Below, one piece after another: positions 9,338 to 18,398 of a stretch of 64,000 nt of DNA (the stretch's first letter is position 1; each line of letters opens with the position of its first letter). Origin of the DNA: Nostoc sp. KVJ3 (GTDB taxonomy: Bacteria > Cyanobacteriota > Cyanobacteriia > Cyanobacteriales > Nostocaceae); the NCBI RefSeq assembly GCF_026127265.1, contig NZ_WWFG01000002.1:2294001-2358000 (forward strand), read 5' to 3'. Both the position numbers and the translations under genes were made by a program. The notes under the pieces were generated by a model. The model was not told the origin of the DNA. It made no database searches and was given only the letters and a program-made list of their open reading frames with translations.

Positions 9338-9643
9338 TTATCTATCTAGATGATTGTCTTTACTTTCTCTGGCAGTTTCAACTTCATAAAAATGATCCAT
9401 CGACCACTGACACAGCTGGCGAAGTGGCTCAACTAAAGTTTCTCCCAGTGATGTCAAGGAATACTCTACAGTCGGAGGATTAGTAGAATAAACTTTGCGC
9501 TTCACAAGACCATCTCTCTCCAAATCACGTAGAGTACGGGTTAGCATTCGTTGTTAAACGTCTCCAATTTCTCTATGCAATTCACCATAGCGTTTCGTAT
9601 AAACAGGAGCTAATAGATGGAATAGCTCAGATAAAGGGTTCAT
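9338..9643 (-). pseudogene. HxlR-type transcriptional regulator, broken
   Basis: The readable part is an HxlR-family winged helix: QRMLTRTLRDLERDGLVKRK, then PPTVEYSLTSLGETLVEPL. An in-frame TAA interrupts it just before QRMLTRTL, where the family usually has serine (VSQRMLTRTL), so TCA to TAA is the simplest explanation. The frame continues upstream as LFHLLAPVYTKRYGELHREI from an ATG at 9643. The usual N-terminus with its CPVE cysteine motif is missing. The 69-residue piece after the stop could start at ATG 9547 but would lack half of the DNA-binding domain. Confidence 0.7.
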
Positions 9644-9683
9644 TCAGAAGATAGTCATCCGGCTATAGTTGTGACTGCTGTGA

Positions 9684-10796
9684 CTATACTTTACTATAGT
9701 GCGTCAGCAATTGGTCAATGTAATCGCTATATTGCTCTGCCAAGCTTTCATCATGTAACACAACGATATTTTCAGCATTTTGTGTGGCACTGCGAGAAAA
9801 GTTAAAACTGCCGCTGACCACAATATTGTCACATACTACAACCTTATTGTGCATGAAATTGTGTTTGCTATCTGGTTTATAAGGCTCGGAGTGCTTCCCA
9901 ACTAGATGAGATGATACCTCTTTAAAAGTTTCAGCAACACCGACACTTGCTTCAGTTTTGAGCCAAAGTTTTACCACATGAGACATTTGTGTAGCATCGT
10001 ATACTCCACTAAAATCTTTCACCTGTTTGTGTCTGAGGGCATCATCAAGTGCAGCGAGAATTGTATGAGAAGTGATCATCATGGAAGCAATCTTGATTCG
10101 CTTTTTTGCCGAACCAATCAAGCTAGAAATGATGTGGTCGATAGTCTGACCCTCTCCTGGGGAGAAGGCGAAATCAACTTCTGTAGAAGCAATATAAACT
10201 TTACCCGTATCCCCAACACCCGTGGTCTTGATATTGCCACTGACCCACAATTCCTGAAAGTCAGTTTCATAGTATGAACAAAGCTGCGGCGAAGAAATTT
10301 GCAATATATTGTTGTCTTGGTAAGTCCAAGCATCGTCTGTGAAATTGGCTGAACCAGTCCATAGAGTTGCTTGAGGAGTATTCACATCTCGGATGACATA
10401 TTTATTATGCATCAGCTTTGAGCCAGCAATGCTCTTTATTTCAACTTGAGTTCCCTCAAATACACTTTCTAGGAATGCTTTGGTTCCTTTCGGTGCTGGA
10501 TCACTGCCACTAGCGATAAAAGCATCAACTGTTTTAGTTTCAGGTTTTCCATGATCAAAAGCAATTCGGACTTTGACACCCGCTTGGGCTTTGTTCTTAA
10601 GTGCTGTAATTACGGGTTCTGCAAGGGTTGATTCCGTTAAACGAAAATCATAGATTGCAATGTGCAGATTTGACTTTGCTCGATCAATAAACTCAGCTAA
10701 TTGTTCTGCAATCAAAAGTGGTTGCCCTTTCTTTCCACCATGATTTACATCTGTTAAGAAAGTCGGGTTAATTGCTGAACTCACTTTTTTCGACAT
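9684..10796 (-). CDS. Phospholipase D-like (HKD) protein
   Basis: A 370-residue protein with two HxKxxxxD motifs of the phospholipase D superfamily: MHNKYVIRD followed by TGSANFTDDA, and MHNKVVVCD followed by SGSFNFSRSA. Two motifs in one chain form one active site with a phospho-histidine intermediate. The family covers phospholipases, nucleases and transferases. There is no signal peptide or membrane segment, so a cytoplasmic nuclease- or phosphodiesterase-like role is as likely as lipid hydrolysis. Neighbours are unrelated and it appears monocistronic. Confidence 0.85.
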   Translation of the reverse strand: MSKKVSSAINPTFLTDVNHGGKKGQPLLIAEQLAEFIDRAKSNLHIAIYDFRLTESTLAEPVITALKNKAQAGVKVRIAFDHGKPETKTVDAFIASGSDPAPKGTKAFLESVFEGTQVEIKSIAGSKLMHNKYVIRDVNTPQATLWTGSANFTDDAWTYQDNNILQISSPQLCSYYETDFQELWVSGNIKTTGVGDTGKVYIASTEVDFAFSPGEGQTIDHIISSLIGSAKKRIKIASMMITSHTILAALDDALRHKQVKDFSGVYDATQMSHVVKLWLKTEASVGVAETFKEVSSHLVGKHSEPYKPDSKHNFMHNKVVVCDNIVVSGSFNFSRSATQNAENIVVLHDESLAEQYSDYIDQLLTHYSKV

Positions 10797-11268
10797 AAGT
10801 CAGTCCTGTTTGAGTTATTTGCTTTTACTGTACTCCAGATTGATGAAGTAGTTTGAAAAATAAGTGAGTTAAAGATATTAAATAAATCTGAAGTTTATCT
10901 AAAAACCAGATAGATTAATATTTCTTTATCATGAGTTTAAGCTAAGTTTAAGCAGAGGAGTATAGCGGGTTAATTTATTTGGTTATACCGCTCGCTACAA
11001 GGATATTTACAGGCTGAATGCCTTTATTCAAGCATCTCTACCAACAGGAGAATTCCAAGCGATATCAAAAAGTGTTGCTCTCCTTTTTTGTGGGTGGAGT
11101 AGTGAGAAGATTGTTAGGATGCAAAGATTGTCAACAGCAATCACTAAATATTTAGCCGCAATTAGTAGATTTGTAAATTTGTATCTTATGTATACTTCTG
11201 AAAGGCTTGCTTCATGATTGACTGGAAAGTGCCTAATAAAACTTGACAACTCTGAAAAGTAGCGTTTT
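10797..11268. other. Intergenic region, no gene seen
   Basis: About 470 AT-rich bases between divergent genes. It should hold promoters for the HKD protein (leftward) and the hypothetical gene at 11269 (rightward). A 91-codon minus-strand frame overlaps the start of the latter and has no family resemblance, so I treat it as spurious. Confidence 0.4.
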
Positions 11269-11706
11269 ATGAGCAACTTTACCAAAGCAACAGGATTTCT
11301 CAATCATCATCGTTTCAAGCATTCATTGGGCGCACCACTAATTCGAGTAGTTGGGGATATTGAAAAATTGTTTCCGGCTCCAGAAAATCATCATGGTGCG
11401 AATCATCAGCATTTAATTTTAAGCAATATTCAGGTAGAGTATACTGAGGGATTTCCAGAAGGACTGGAAGTGAGCAATGAAATTTTTGTGGCTATTCGCT
11501 TCGGCGATAATGAAGGGTTAGTAGATCCAGTACCATTCATCGCAGGAGAACTAGCACGGTTACAGGGTGAATACATAGACGCATCTATGGCCTATGCGAC
11601 AGAAGATAATCCCGGGTTGTCTGTACTGCATTTTACTCATCATCCAGTGGGATTCGTAGAATTCCCCATTCGTAGTCAAGATTCACATGGGCCAATTTAC
11701 ACCTAA
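11269..11706 (+). CDS. Conserved-looking hypothetical protein
   Basis: A 145-residue acidic soluble protein that I do not recognise. It is rich in histidine (LNHHRFKH, ENHHGANHQH, LHFTHHPVGF), which could bind metal. No signal peptide, membrane segment or repeat. It lies 89 bases upstream of the exported HD-like protein and may be co-transcribed with it. The ordered composition and near end-to-end use of the frame favour a real gene. Confidence 0.6.
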   Translation: MSNFTKATGFLNHHRFKHSLGAPLIRVVGDIEKLFPAPENHHGANHQHLILSNIQVEYTEGFPEGLEVSNEIFVAIRFGDNEGLVDPVPFIAGELARLQGEYIDASMAYATEDNPGLSVLHFTHHPVGFVEFPIRSQDSHGPIYT

Positions 11707-11795
11707 ATAAGTTGCGGTTGCCTCTAGGAAGTAAGTTTAAGAGAGGCAACTGCAATAGAGGATTAATCTTTTGTAATTAAAGGCTGATAATCTCT

Positions 11796-13142
11796 ATGAA
11801 ATCATCTCATCTTCTATTATTAGTAAGTTTATGCTTGAGCTTATTATTGTTGCTCACACCTTTACGAGCAGAGGAGGAACAAGGCAAACTCAAAGGCTCT
11901 GATGTCATAAGCAATAACACCAACCAACAGGTATTGGGAGCGGGTAATACTGAAGCGATTAGGCTTGCTGAAAAATCCCCGTTAGTGCAGTCAGCAAAAA
12001 TTTTTTTGGTAAACCAGACAGAGAAAATAAAAGATATCAAACTGAGAAAAGCCACACTTGATGCAATTGATAATCCCACAACCTGTATCATGCATAGATC
12101 AGGATTAACTCATGGTAAAAAGCAGGAGATTGTAGAGCAATTGCTCAAAGTCGGCTTGGTAGATGCTGCGGACGATATGACCTTTCCAGGTGGACTAATA
12201 GCTGGAATTTTCCCACCAGTTAGCAATGATGGTAGTGTCTGCCCCCAACTTCCCCAGTCTTTTTTCTCTGCACCTGGAAGTGGAAATAACAGTCACCATG
12301 CTTATCCCGGAGGACTACCAATACATGAAGCGTTTAATAATATTAGTAATTTGAGCTTTGCGAGTAACTATCGGCTAATATATGGTCAAACAAACAGTAA
12401 TGGTTTACCAATTGTCAATCCAGATAGTGAAACCAAAGTAGATTCAAGCATTTATATCAGTAACGACCTATTAATTGCAGCACCAATCTGGCATGACTGG
12501 GCTAAGTCAATAGTTTTTCAGTGGAATGCTTCAGGCACTGAGTTTCAGGAGTTGAACTTCGGTGGCAATGGTCAAACAGACAATTATGGTGCGTCGGGCG
12601 ATTCTAGAACTGGTGGTCATCACATCATCAGTTTGGCAGAGACGATGAAGCGAAAGTTATCCCCAGAGTTTGTGATTACTCAAGCTTGCGCTCACTCATC
12701 TCCCACTCTCGGTAACGAGTACAAGGTAGTTAACTGGTTACGTGCGGCTGCAATTATTGCTGGAATTGACCCCGTGACTCAAGGTTATTTATTCATGGAT
12801 AAGCAAAACCATCTACGTTTGCCGATAGTCCGTAAGCTTGGCAGTTTCGCGCTGAGTACAAATTCTTCACTTACTAACTTCCTGGCTGAATATGCCTTGC
12901 ATAATCTGTCAGATGCCGATTTTGTTTTATCAATTCCGGCTGTTACCACTGTTCAAGAGCAATTGAAAGCGATCGCTCCCCAGTTTGGCTATAATCCTAC
13001 AGATACAACATATATTAAAAAATTTCGTAACCCTGTGCTAAGTTACTTATCTGCGGAACGATTGCTAATTATTTATGGCAATCGTGGGCTTGATGGTGTA
13101 ATTGCAGAAATCCGAAAGCTTAATCAGAAAAAGATTATCTAG
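11796..13142 (+). CDS. Exported protein with HD-hydrolase-like histidine motifs
   Basis: A 448-residue protein with a clear signal peptide (MKSSHLLLLVSLCLSLLLLL, probable cleavage after LRA). The mature part has spaced motifs reminiscent of HD metal-dependent phosphohydrolases: SHHAYPGGLPIHEAF (about 167-181), WHDWAK (about 232), GGHHIISLAE (about 273) and ACAHSSP (about 300). The HHAYPGGL-then-HD arrangement resembles YhaM-type HD domains, but those are cytoplasmic and much of this chain has no recognisable homology. An exported metal-dependent hydrolase is an inference. Translation starts at ATG 11796. Confidence 0.6.
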   Translation: MKSSHLLLLVSLCLSLLLLLTPLRAEEEQGKLKGSDVISNNTNQQVLGAGNTEAIRLAEKSPLVQSAKIFLVNQTEKIKDIKLRKATLDAIDNPTTCIMHRSGLTHGKKQEIVEQLLKVGLVDAADDMTFPGGLIAGIFPPVSNDGSVCPQLPQSFFSAPGSGNNSHHAYPGGLPIHEAFNNISNLSFASNYRLIYGQTNSNGLPIVNPDSETKVDSSIYISNDLLIAAPIWHDWAKSIVFQWNASGTEFQELNFGGNGQTDNYGASGDSRTGGHHIISLAETMKRKLSPEFVITQACAHSSPTLGNEYKVVNWLRAAAIIAGIDPVTQGYLFMDKQNHLRLPIVRKLGSFALSTNSSLTNFLAEYALHNLSDADFVLSIPAVTTVQEQLKAIAPQFGYNPTDTTYIKKFRNPVLSYLSAERLLIIYGNRGLDGVIAEIRKLNQKKII

Positions 13143-13331
13143 CAGGAATGATGTATCTTTCAAATCTGCACTACAAAAATCAGTCCCTTGAATATCTGGA
13201 TTTTACAGTTAGCAGCTGCAAGAGTGAAAAGCGCGTAATTTACAGCCGTAGGCATCGCTGAGTACTATTTGAGGGGATTAAAAAGATATCTCTCTATAGA
13301 GGGTTGCGCTCAATCAAATTGAAAAAAGTCT

Positions 13332-13925
13332 TTATCTAGAATTACGTTTAATCAGCTTTTTTCTCTTCAGTGCTAACTGCTGAAGCCGCTCAATTTCAGT
13401 TAGTACATCTTCGGGCTTGGTTTCCATTTCTAAGTCGGCAAGTTCACTGTCTTCATCATTATCAATGCCCATTTTGTCTTGAATCGCATCAAGCATTTGT
13501 AATACTCGTGTGACTTCATGCTCTGTCAGTAGTGCAATTTGTAAATTTAAGTTTGTTCGATACTCACTTTCTTCACTCAGACGGTTTTGACTAATTAACA
13601 CAAATGTTGACAGAAAAATTGCTTCCAGAGATACTACCATTGTCAATAGTCCGTAGGGGAATGGATCGAACGGATGCACGCCGATTCTTCCCGTGTTCAA
13701 AACAATCCAAGCTCCAAACCAGACTATATGTACGTAAACAAAAACTATATGTCCTGAAAAAGAGGTAATCATATCCGCAATTCGGTCTTGTAGATTTCGT
13801 TTATTAGCAGCCTGAAGTCGAAGGCGAATCAGAGTCCGAATGTTACGCTGTATGATTTTAGACAGTGCTGGATTATTGTCTTCATAATATTCAAATTCCT
13901 CCTCATTCATGCCACCTTGCTTCAT
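13332..13925 (-). CDS. DUF1003 family membrane protein
   Basis: A 197-residue protein matching the DUF1003 family. It has two adjacent transmembrane segments, roughly residues 50-73 (FSGHIVFVYVHIVWFGAWIV) and 85-108 (PYGLLTMVVSLEAIFLSTFV). The family hallmark ISQNRLSEESEYRTNLNLQI follows. The C-terminus is a cytoplasmic acidic helix. Molecular function of the family is unknown. The start ATG at 13925 gives MKQGGMNEEEFEY; ATG at 13910 is an alternative. Confidence 0.85.
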   Translation of the reverse strand: MKQGGMNEEEFEYYEDNNPALSKIIQRNIRTLIRLRLQAANKRNLQDRIADMITSFSGHIVFVYVHIVWFGAWIVLNTGRIGVHPFDPFPYGLLTMVVSLEAIFLSTFVLISQNRLSEESEYRTNLNLQIALLTEHEVTRVLQMLDAIQDKMGIDNDEDSELADLEMETKPEDVLTEIERLQQLALKRKKLIKRNSR

Positions 13926-14291
13926 AATTTCGATGTCCTGTAATTAATCGTGCCTTTCAAAAATTAGATTAACTGGCCTACTTTGCTTGCTTAAACTCAA
14001 AGTCTTGAAGTCGGATTGAATTATAAACTTAAATCTTGAACTTACTGTGCTAAACCTGTTGCATTCTTGTGCCAATACATTCAGGGCGGCCGCATCATGT
14101 CAATAAGTAAAGTCTATTCTCAATAGACTTAAAAATAATTTCATTAACTCTTGCTTATTGCGAAATTTTTAGGCTATCGCTTTGGGGCTTAAAAAATAAT
14201 TAAACGCGAAAGGAAAGATTTTTTCGTTGGTTCTCAACCTTCGTTGTGATCAAGAGTCATTTAGATGCGTTGCCCTACCAATACATTCCCG

Positions 14292-14385
14292 TTACAAATC
14301 AAAGTCAAGGCTGAATGTTTCTCCATCAGAATCCTCTTGTTCCTCCTCTGTAATTTGAGTTGAACTCCAAGAGGTGAGTTTGTTA
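14292..14385 (-). pseudogene. C-terminal tail of an unidentified gene cut by a MITE
   Basis: The minus frame reads NKLTSWSSTQITEEEQEDSD and then GETFSLDFDL before TAA at 14292. It looks like a genuine acidic protein C-terminus, but it abuts the inverted-repeat element ending at 14386 and no N-terminal part was found beyond it. Parent protein not recognised. Confidence 0.3.
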
Positions 14386-14627
14386 CTCCTGGTTCGCTCA
14401 TTTTATAGGCGGTTAGAAAAAAGACGGAACTGAAAAATAGGGGTTACAGCGTTTATACCAGATGGTGAACCGTGATTGTTGGTGCTTTGCGATCGCCAGC
14501 GTTGTGAATTAATCTTGGGTATTGCTTCACCGTTTGTCACCATCCAAAAATCTGATTTCTCCCAAACCGTTATTCTTACGTTATTTATCAATTTCTCTAA
14601 CTTCAAAAAAAAAGGGCGAACTTCGAG
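14386..14627. mobile_element. MITE-like element, copy B (about 242 bp)
   Basis: Left end CTCCTGGTTCGCTCATTTT; right end AAAAAAAGGGCGAACTTCGAG. The ends match the better-preserved copy at 17883-18138 (CTCCCGGTTCGCTCATTTT ... AAAATGGGCGAACCGGGAG). No transposase is encoded; a leftward frame inside is judged spurious. TAATAA follows the right end at 14628-14633, as in copy A, but the left flank (TTGTTA) does not match it, so the target duplication has decayed. The element ends 9 bases before the start of the response regulator. Confidence 0.7.
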
Positions 14628-14636
14628 TAATAAATT

Positions 14637-15059
14637 ATGACTTCTCATAATATTCTGGTTATTGAAGATTCTAAAGATATGAAATGGTTGTTTGAGGGCT
14701 TTTTTAACTTACTGCCTGCACACTACTTTGAGATGTACATTTATAATGGACGTGATGCTTTAAAATTCCTCAAATGTCACAGAGTTAGCATCATCTTGAT
14801 TGATTTTCCAGTTCTGGGTGCTTGGGAATTTTTGGAGTACATTCAAGCTCATCCGACATTAAGATTTGTTCCCCTTGTAGTTATGTCGGGTGCAAAAAAA
14901 CATTTTATCGATGAATTTCCAAAGCCTTTTGAGTATTTTGAACATTGTAAAAAACCATTTAGACCAGTAGAACTTAAACAGGCAGTCCGTTCCGCGATTA
15001 ACAAAGCAAAATTGCACTATCTGCAAGAAAAAAGCCACATCCTTGCTGATATTAGTTAG
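14637..15059 (+). CDS. Single-domain response regulator
   Basis: A 140-residue receiver domain without output domain. It shows the acidic pair in LVIEDSKDM, a probable phospho-acceptor aspartate in SIILIDFPVLGAWEFLEYI, the switch residue in VVMSGAKKH, and the conserved lysine in HCKKPFRPVELKQAV. The region around the acceptor departs from the usual DxxMPxMDG, so it is a divergent receiver. Single-domain receivers usually act by protein-protein contact. No ribosome site is seen before ATG 14637, and the upstream sequence is the MITE copy B, so expression would depend on that element. Confidence 0.75.
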   Translation: MTSHNILVIEDSKDMKWLFEGFFNLLPAHYFEMYIYNGRDALKFLKCHRVSIILIDFPVLGAWEFLEYIQAHPTLRFVPLVVMSGAKKHFIDEFPKPFEYFEHCKKPFRPVELKQAVRSAINKAKLHYLQEKSHILADIS

Positions 15060-15390
15060 ACAAGCACGGATTTCTCATTTTGCAGACTTGGTGTATTTTA
15101 TGCCTGAAAGCATTCTATCTCCATTGATGCTCCCACGGCGATGACGCAAAAAAACCCGGTTTTAAGTACCGAGGTGAAAAGTCTGAATGACGATGAGATA
15201 TAGCGATACGGAAGTCTCTACCTAGTTTAGGGTTTCCTCTAAGAAACTAAAGAAGGCGATACCTGCGGTGGGCTACGCCTACGCTCATCCGAATTTACCA
15301 CCCGTGTTGAGACAGTATTAGGTAAAGTAATTTAATGGGTAGTCAAGCGATGGCGCAGAGGGTCTACCATAAACGGTTTTGATGGTTGCT
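15060..15390. other. Intergenic region with dispersed repeat fragment
   Basis: No gene seen. GGTGGGCTACGCCTACGC near 15270 belongs to the GC-rich dispersed repeats of Nostocales. Confidence 0.35.
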
Positions 15391-16002
15391 CTAATATAGC
15401 GTGTGTAACGTTCCAATCCAAACATCTCCTGTTTTAATAGCAAAGTACCTATCACCATTCTGGAGAAAACCTGACCTGTAAGCTTTTTGTTTGATTTTGT
15501 TAATTTCTGCTTCACTTATTTGGTCAATCTTTTCATAAAAATAATTCTCTTCAACGTGGAGTTCCCACTGAAAATTTTCGAGACTGAAGTTGTGAATTTT
15601 ATATTTTTCAAATGGAAACGTTCTAGCTTCATTGCTCTTTATAAAAGTATTGTTATATCCAACAATCCAATCTCCAGTCGCTGCTACAACTTGAGAGTTG
15701 ATAAAATGATGGTCAAACAACCATATCTTCAAGTAAAAAGGCTCTCCCCACTCCTGAAGTGTTTTATGCCAATTTAAATAAATCTCTATTAAAGCCTCTA
15801 GTATTAATCGGTTGTACCAAATGGGAGGGTTCCTTCTTACTAAGCGATACCAAGGGTCAATAGTGACCTTGACATAATCTCGTTGAGACTTGTGCAATTT
15901 TGCTGTATCTAGGGTGAGATTGTAATTCTTCCAATAGTTAATTTTTCTAATATGTTTTTTCCAACCTCGAATCTTTTTTTTATTACTGTATGGGTTTGAC
16001 AT
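15391..16002 (-). CDS. Hypothetical protein
   Basis: A 203-residue protein, not recognised. It is basic at the N-terminus (KKKIRGWKKHIRK) and rich in aromatic residues, with many tryptophans and tyrosines (for example DPWYRLVRRNPPIWYNR). It lacks a signal peptide or membrane segment. Its AT-rich composition differs from neighbours and suggests horizontal acquisition. The C-terminus reads GDRYFAIKTGDVWIG, a compact ending that supports a real gene. Confidence 0.6.
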   Translation of the reverse strand: MSNPYSNKKKIRGWKKHIRKINYWKNYNLTLDTAKLHKSQRDYVKVTIDPWYRLVRRNPPIWYNRLILEALIEIYLNWHKTLQEWGEPFYLKIWLFDHHFINSQVVAATGDWIVGYNNTFIKSNEARTFPFEKYKIHNFSLENFQWELHVEENYFYEKIDQISEAEINKIKQKAYRSGFLQNGDRYFAIKTGDVWIGTLHTLY

Positions 16003-16513
16003 TGCCTTACTACAGGAGTTAACTAATCTACTACTCTAGTATGTATATATTTAGCTTTGAGTTACTTAGTTTGTATAAACCCGAAAGCTAGCGCAAAAAC
16101 ACAAACCACTTTCAGGTGCAATCGCTATGCATCCTCTAAGAATGATAAGCGATCGCACGGATAGATAGGCTTATCTATTACTATGTGTTTTCTAGTACAT
16201 TACTAACCAGTTGTGGCGTACCCCTGCGGGGATCTTGACTACGCGCAGCGTCTACAAGAGTTGCTCCCGACCGAGCGCTGTGAGTTGGCTGCTCTTGTTC
16301 TTCTACAGCGTTGGGTCAACTTAGGCGATTTGTGACTGTTCTGTTGATATCTCATTTCAACAGCAATTCACAGAGTTGTGATGCCAAATTGCCAGAACCT
16401 TTGAACATAGCGCTGTCACTTCAACTTTTACAAGCCAACGCGAGTAGCGCGTCTCGTAGAGAGGAAACCCCAAGCGATCGCACCAAGCTCATGCGATCGC
16501 AACGAGGATATTT
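16003..16513. other. Repeat-rich intergenic region
   Basis: About 510 bases with dispersed cyanobacterial repeats: GTGGCGTACCCCTGCGGGG (near 16213), CTACGCGCAGCGTCTAC, and GCGAGTAGCGCGTCTCG (near 16440), plus HIP1 sites. A plus frame contains LLPTERCELAALVLLQRW, which may be a remnant of an old coding sequence, but stops break it. No intact gene. Confidence 0.4.
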
Positions 16514-17533
16514 CTATTGTGGAATGCGTTCAGCCCCGAACTTGCGCTGATGCCAGTAAGGATAGATTGGCGCGGTGGCGCTAACCTGATTGAGCCGATT
16601 TACTTCCTCTAATGTTAGCTCCCACTGAGCAGCCCCAAGGTTGTCTCGAAGTTGTTGTTCATTCCGCGCTCCGATAATAACGGATGTAATACCAGACTGA
16701 CGTAACAGCCAGTTGAGCGCAACTTGAGCAACACTGACACCACGGTTATTAGCCACTTCGTGCAGAACTTCCACAATGTCGTACCCCTTTTCCAGGTCAC
16801 TGACAGTACCAATATCACCGATTTTTGCTCGTCGTGTCCCCTCCGGTTGGGACTGACCACGACGATACTTACCTGAGAGGAAACCAAAAGCAAGCGGACT
16901 CCACACCAAGATACCCACACCTTGATCTAAACCTAGAGGAATTAGTTCAAATTCCAACTCTCGCGCCACAAGCGAGTAATAAACCTGTTGTGACACATAG
17001 CGCTCCAAGTTCAAACGCTCTGATACAGACAGCGCCTTCATTAAATGCCAAGCTGAATAATTAGAGCAGCCAATGTAGCGAACTTTGCCACTACGTACAA
17101 GTGAATCTAAGGCGCGAAGCGTTTCTTCTAGTGGAGTTAGAGCATCGAAACCATGAACTTGATAGAGGTCGATGTAATCTGTGTTTAATCGACGTAGGCT
17201 GTCCTCACAGGCTCGAATCAGATGATAACGTGACAATCCAGTATCATTTGCTCCTTTTCCCATACGACCATAAGCCTTAGTTGCAATAATTACATCAGAA
17301 CGACGCTTTCCGAGAGCTTTACCAAGAATCTCCTCAGAAAGTCCATTCGAGTAAACATCTGCTGTGTCAAAGATATTGACACCTGCATCAAGGCAAATAT
17401 CAATCAGATGCTGCGCCTCGTCTACCTGAGTCGCCCCAATTTCTTGGAAAAAGTCGCTACCACCGAATGTCATTGTACCGAAACTGAGAACCGAAATCTT
17501 AAGACCGGACTTTCCTAAAAATCGCGTTTCCAT
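16514..17533 (-). CDS. Aldo/keto reductase
   Basis: A 339-residue NADPH-dependent aldo/keto reductase (TIM barrel). The catalytic tetrad is visible: Asp56 (NIFDTAD), Tyr61 (VYSNG), Lys86 (IIATKAYG) and His127 (LYQVHGFD). Family signatures GKVRYIGCSNYSAW and the cofactor-binding SVIIGARNEQQLRDNL near the C-terminus are present. The length is normal for the AKR11/13-like group. It reduces aldehydes or ketones in the cytoplasm; the physiological substrate is not predictable. It stands alone. Confidence 0.92.
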   Translation of the reverse strand: METRFLGKSGLKISVLSFGTMTFGGSDFFQEIGATQVDEAQHLIDICLDAGVNIFDTADVYSNGLSEEILGKALGKRRSDVIIATKAYGRMGKGANDTGLSRYHLIRACEDSLRRLNTDYIDLYQVHGFDALTPLEETLRALDSLVRSGKVRYIGCSNYSAWHLMKALSVSERLNLERYVSQQVYYSLVARELEFELIPLGLDQGVGILVWSPLAFGFLSGKYRRGQSQPEGTRRAKIGDIGTVSDLEKGYDIVEVLHEVANNRGVSVAQVALNWLLRQSGITSVIIGARNEQQLRDNLGAAQWELTLEEVNRLNQVSATAPIYPYWHQRKFGAERIPQ

Positions 17534-17611
17534 CGCTGTTACTCCTTAAAGCCGTGCCTATTTAAAGTCAAGTGAACATTTTCTCACAATGGATAGTTTC
17601 TGTGGAACAGC

Positions 17612-18398
17612 TTATGACATCTTCTCAATCACCTGATCGCTCATCTGAATTTGGTTTTTTCCTATATTACGTTTGAGTAAGAAAATACCCGCATCATGCG
17701 CTTGCTGACCACCAGCACTAAAGCAAGCATCCTCGATAATTACTGGTTCAATACCGCGCTCAAAAGAGTCAATTGCTGTCTTGAAAATACAGCTATCAGT
17801 TTCAACTCCACAAAAATATATTTTGCTGATTTGATTAATCAAAATAAAACTCGAAAAATTTTCCGTAAATGCCGAGTAATAACTCCCGGTTCGCTCATTT
17901 TTTTGGAGTTTGAGAAATTGCCGAAAACCGGAAAATCTAGGTTTAGTAATGGTTTTAGCCATTCCCCTAAATTTACCTTGAACTACCACCCTGCTCTAAA
18001 AACTCTATTTTTATGCGATGCCTACGGCAGTAAACTACGCACAAAGTCGATATTATAGTACATTTGTACTATGAACTATAACCCCTATTAAATCGTTCAG
18101 CTTTTTTCTAACTCAATTTAAAATGGGCGAACCGGGAGTAATAAGGTTTATCAAAAATATTATGTATATATGGCTGAAGTTCATCAATAATGCTCGTTTC
18201 TGGTTCATGTATCAAGCTTGACCAATGAATTAGCTTCACATAATTACTGTCAGCAGTATTGATAAATTTTGTGAATTCAACGAGTTTACCAGTCTCTAAA
18301 AAACACTCAATTAGTTTAATGACAGTAGGAATAATATGTCTGCATTTCTCAGGCATAAACCCGTTTTGCATATCTACTACAAGATGGATTTCGCTCAT
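17612..18398 (-). pseudogene. Isochorismatase-like cysteine hydrolase, interrupted by a MITE
   Basis: Two parts of one gene flank an inserted element. The N-terminal part (18398-18139) reads MSEIHLVVDMQNGFM (catalytic Asp) and ends FDKPYYS (catalytic Lys). The C-terminal part (17876-17612) continues at SAFTENFSSF and contains IYFCGVETDSCIFKTAIDSF with the nucleophile cysteine. Removing the element and one TAATAA copy joins 260 + 265 bases into a 525-base frame, 174 residues, the normal size for this family. Such enzymes hydrolyse small amides or vinyl ethers (nicotinamidase and isochorismatase types). As it stands the gene is inactivated. Confidence 0.9.
17883..18138. mobile_element. MITE-like element, copy A (256 bp) with TAATAA target duplication
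   Basis: Terminal inverted repeats CTCCCGGTTCGCTCATTTT (17883-17901) and AAAATGGGCGAACCGGGAG (18120-18138), 18 of 19 complementary. The flanks are TAATAA at 17877-17882 and 18139-18144. The element carries no transposase, so it must be moved in trans. It interrupts the isochorismatase-like gene precisely. The ends are shared with the copy at 14386-14627; the interiors are similar only near the ends. Confidence 0.88.

Noticed and set aside
11028..11303. 91-codon minus-strand frame overlapping the hypothetical gene start
   Set aside because: No family resemblance and conflict with a better plus-strand gene.
14403..14648. 81-codon minus-strand frame
   Set aside because: Lies almost entirely inside the MITE-like element.
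16311..16550. 79-codon plus-strand frame
   Set aside because: Repeat-derived and overlaps the end of the aldo/keto reductase gene.
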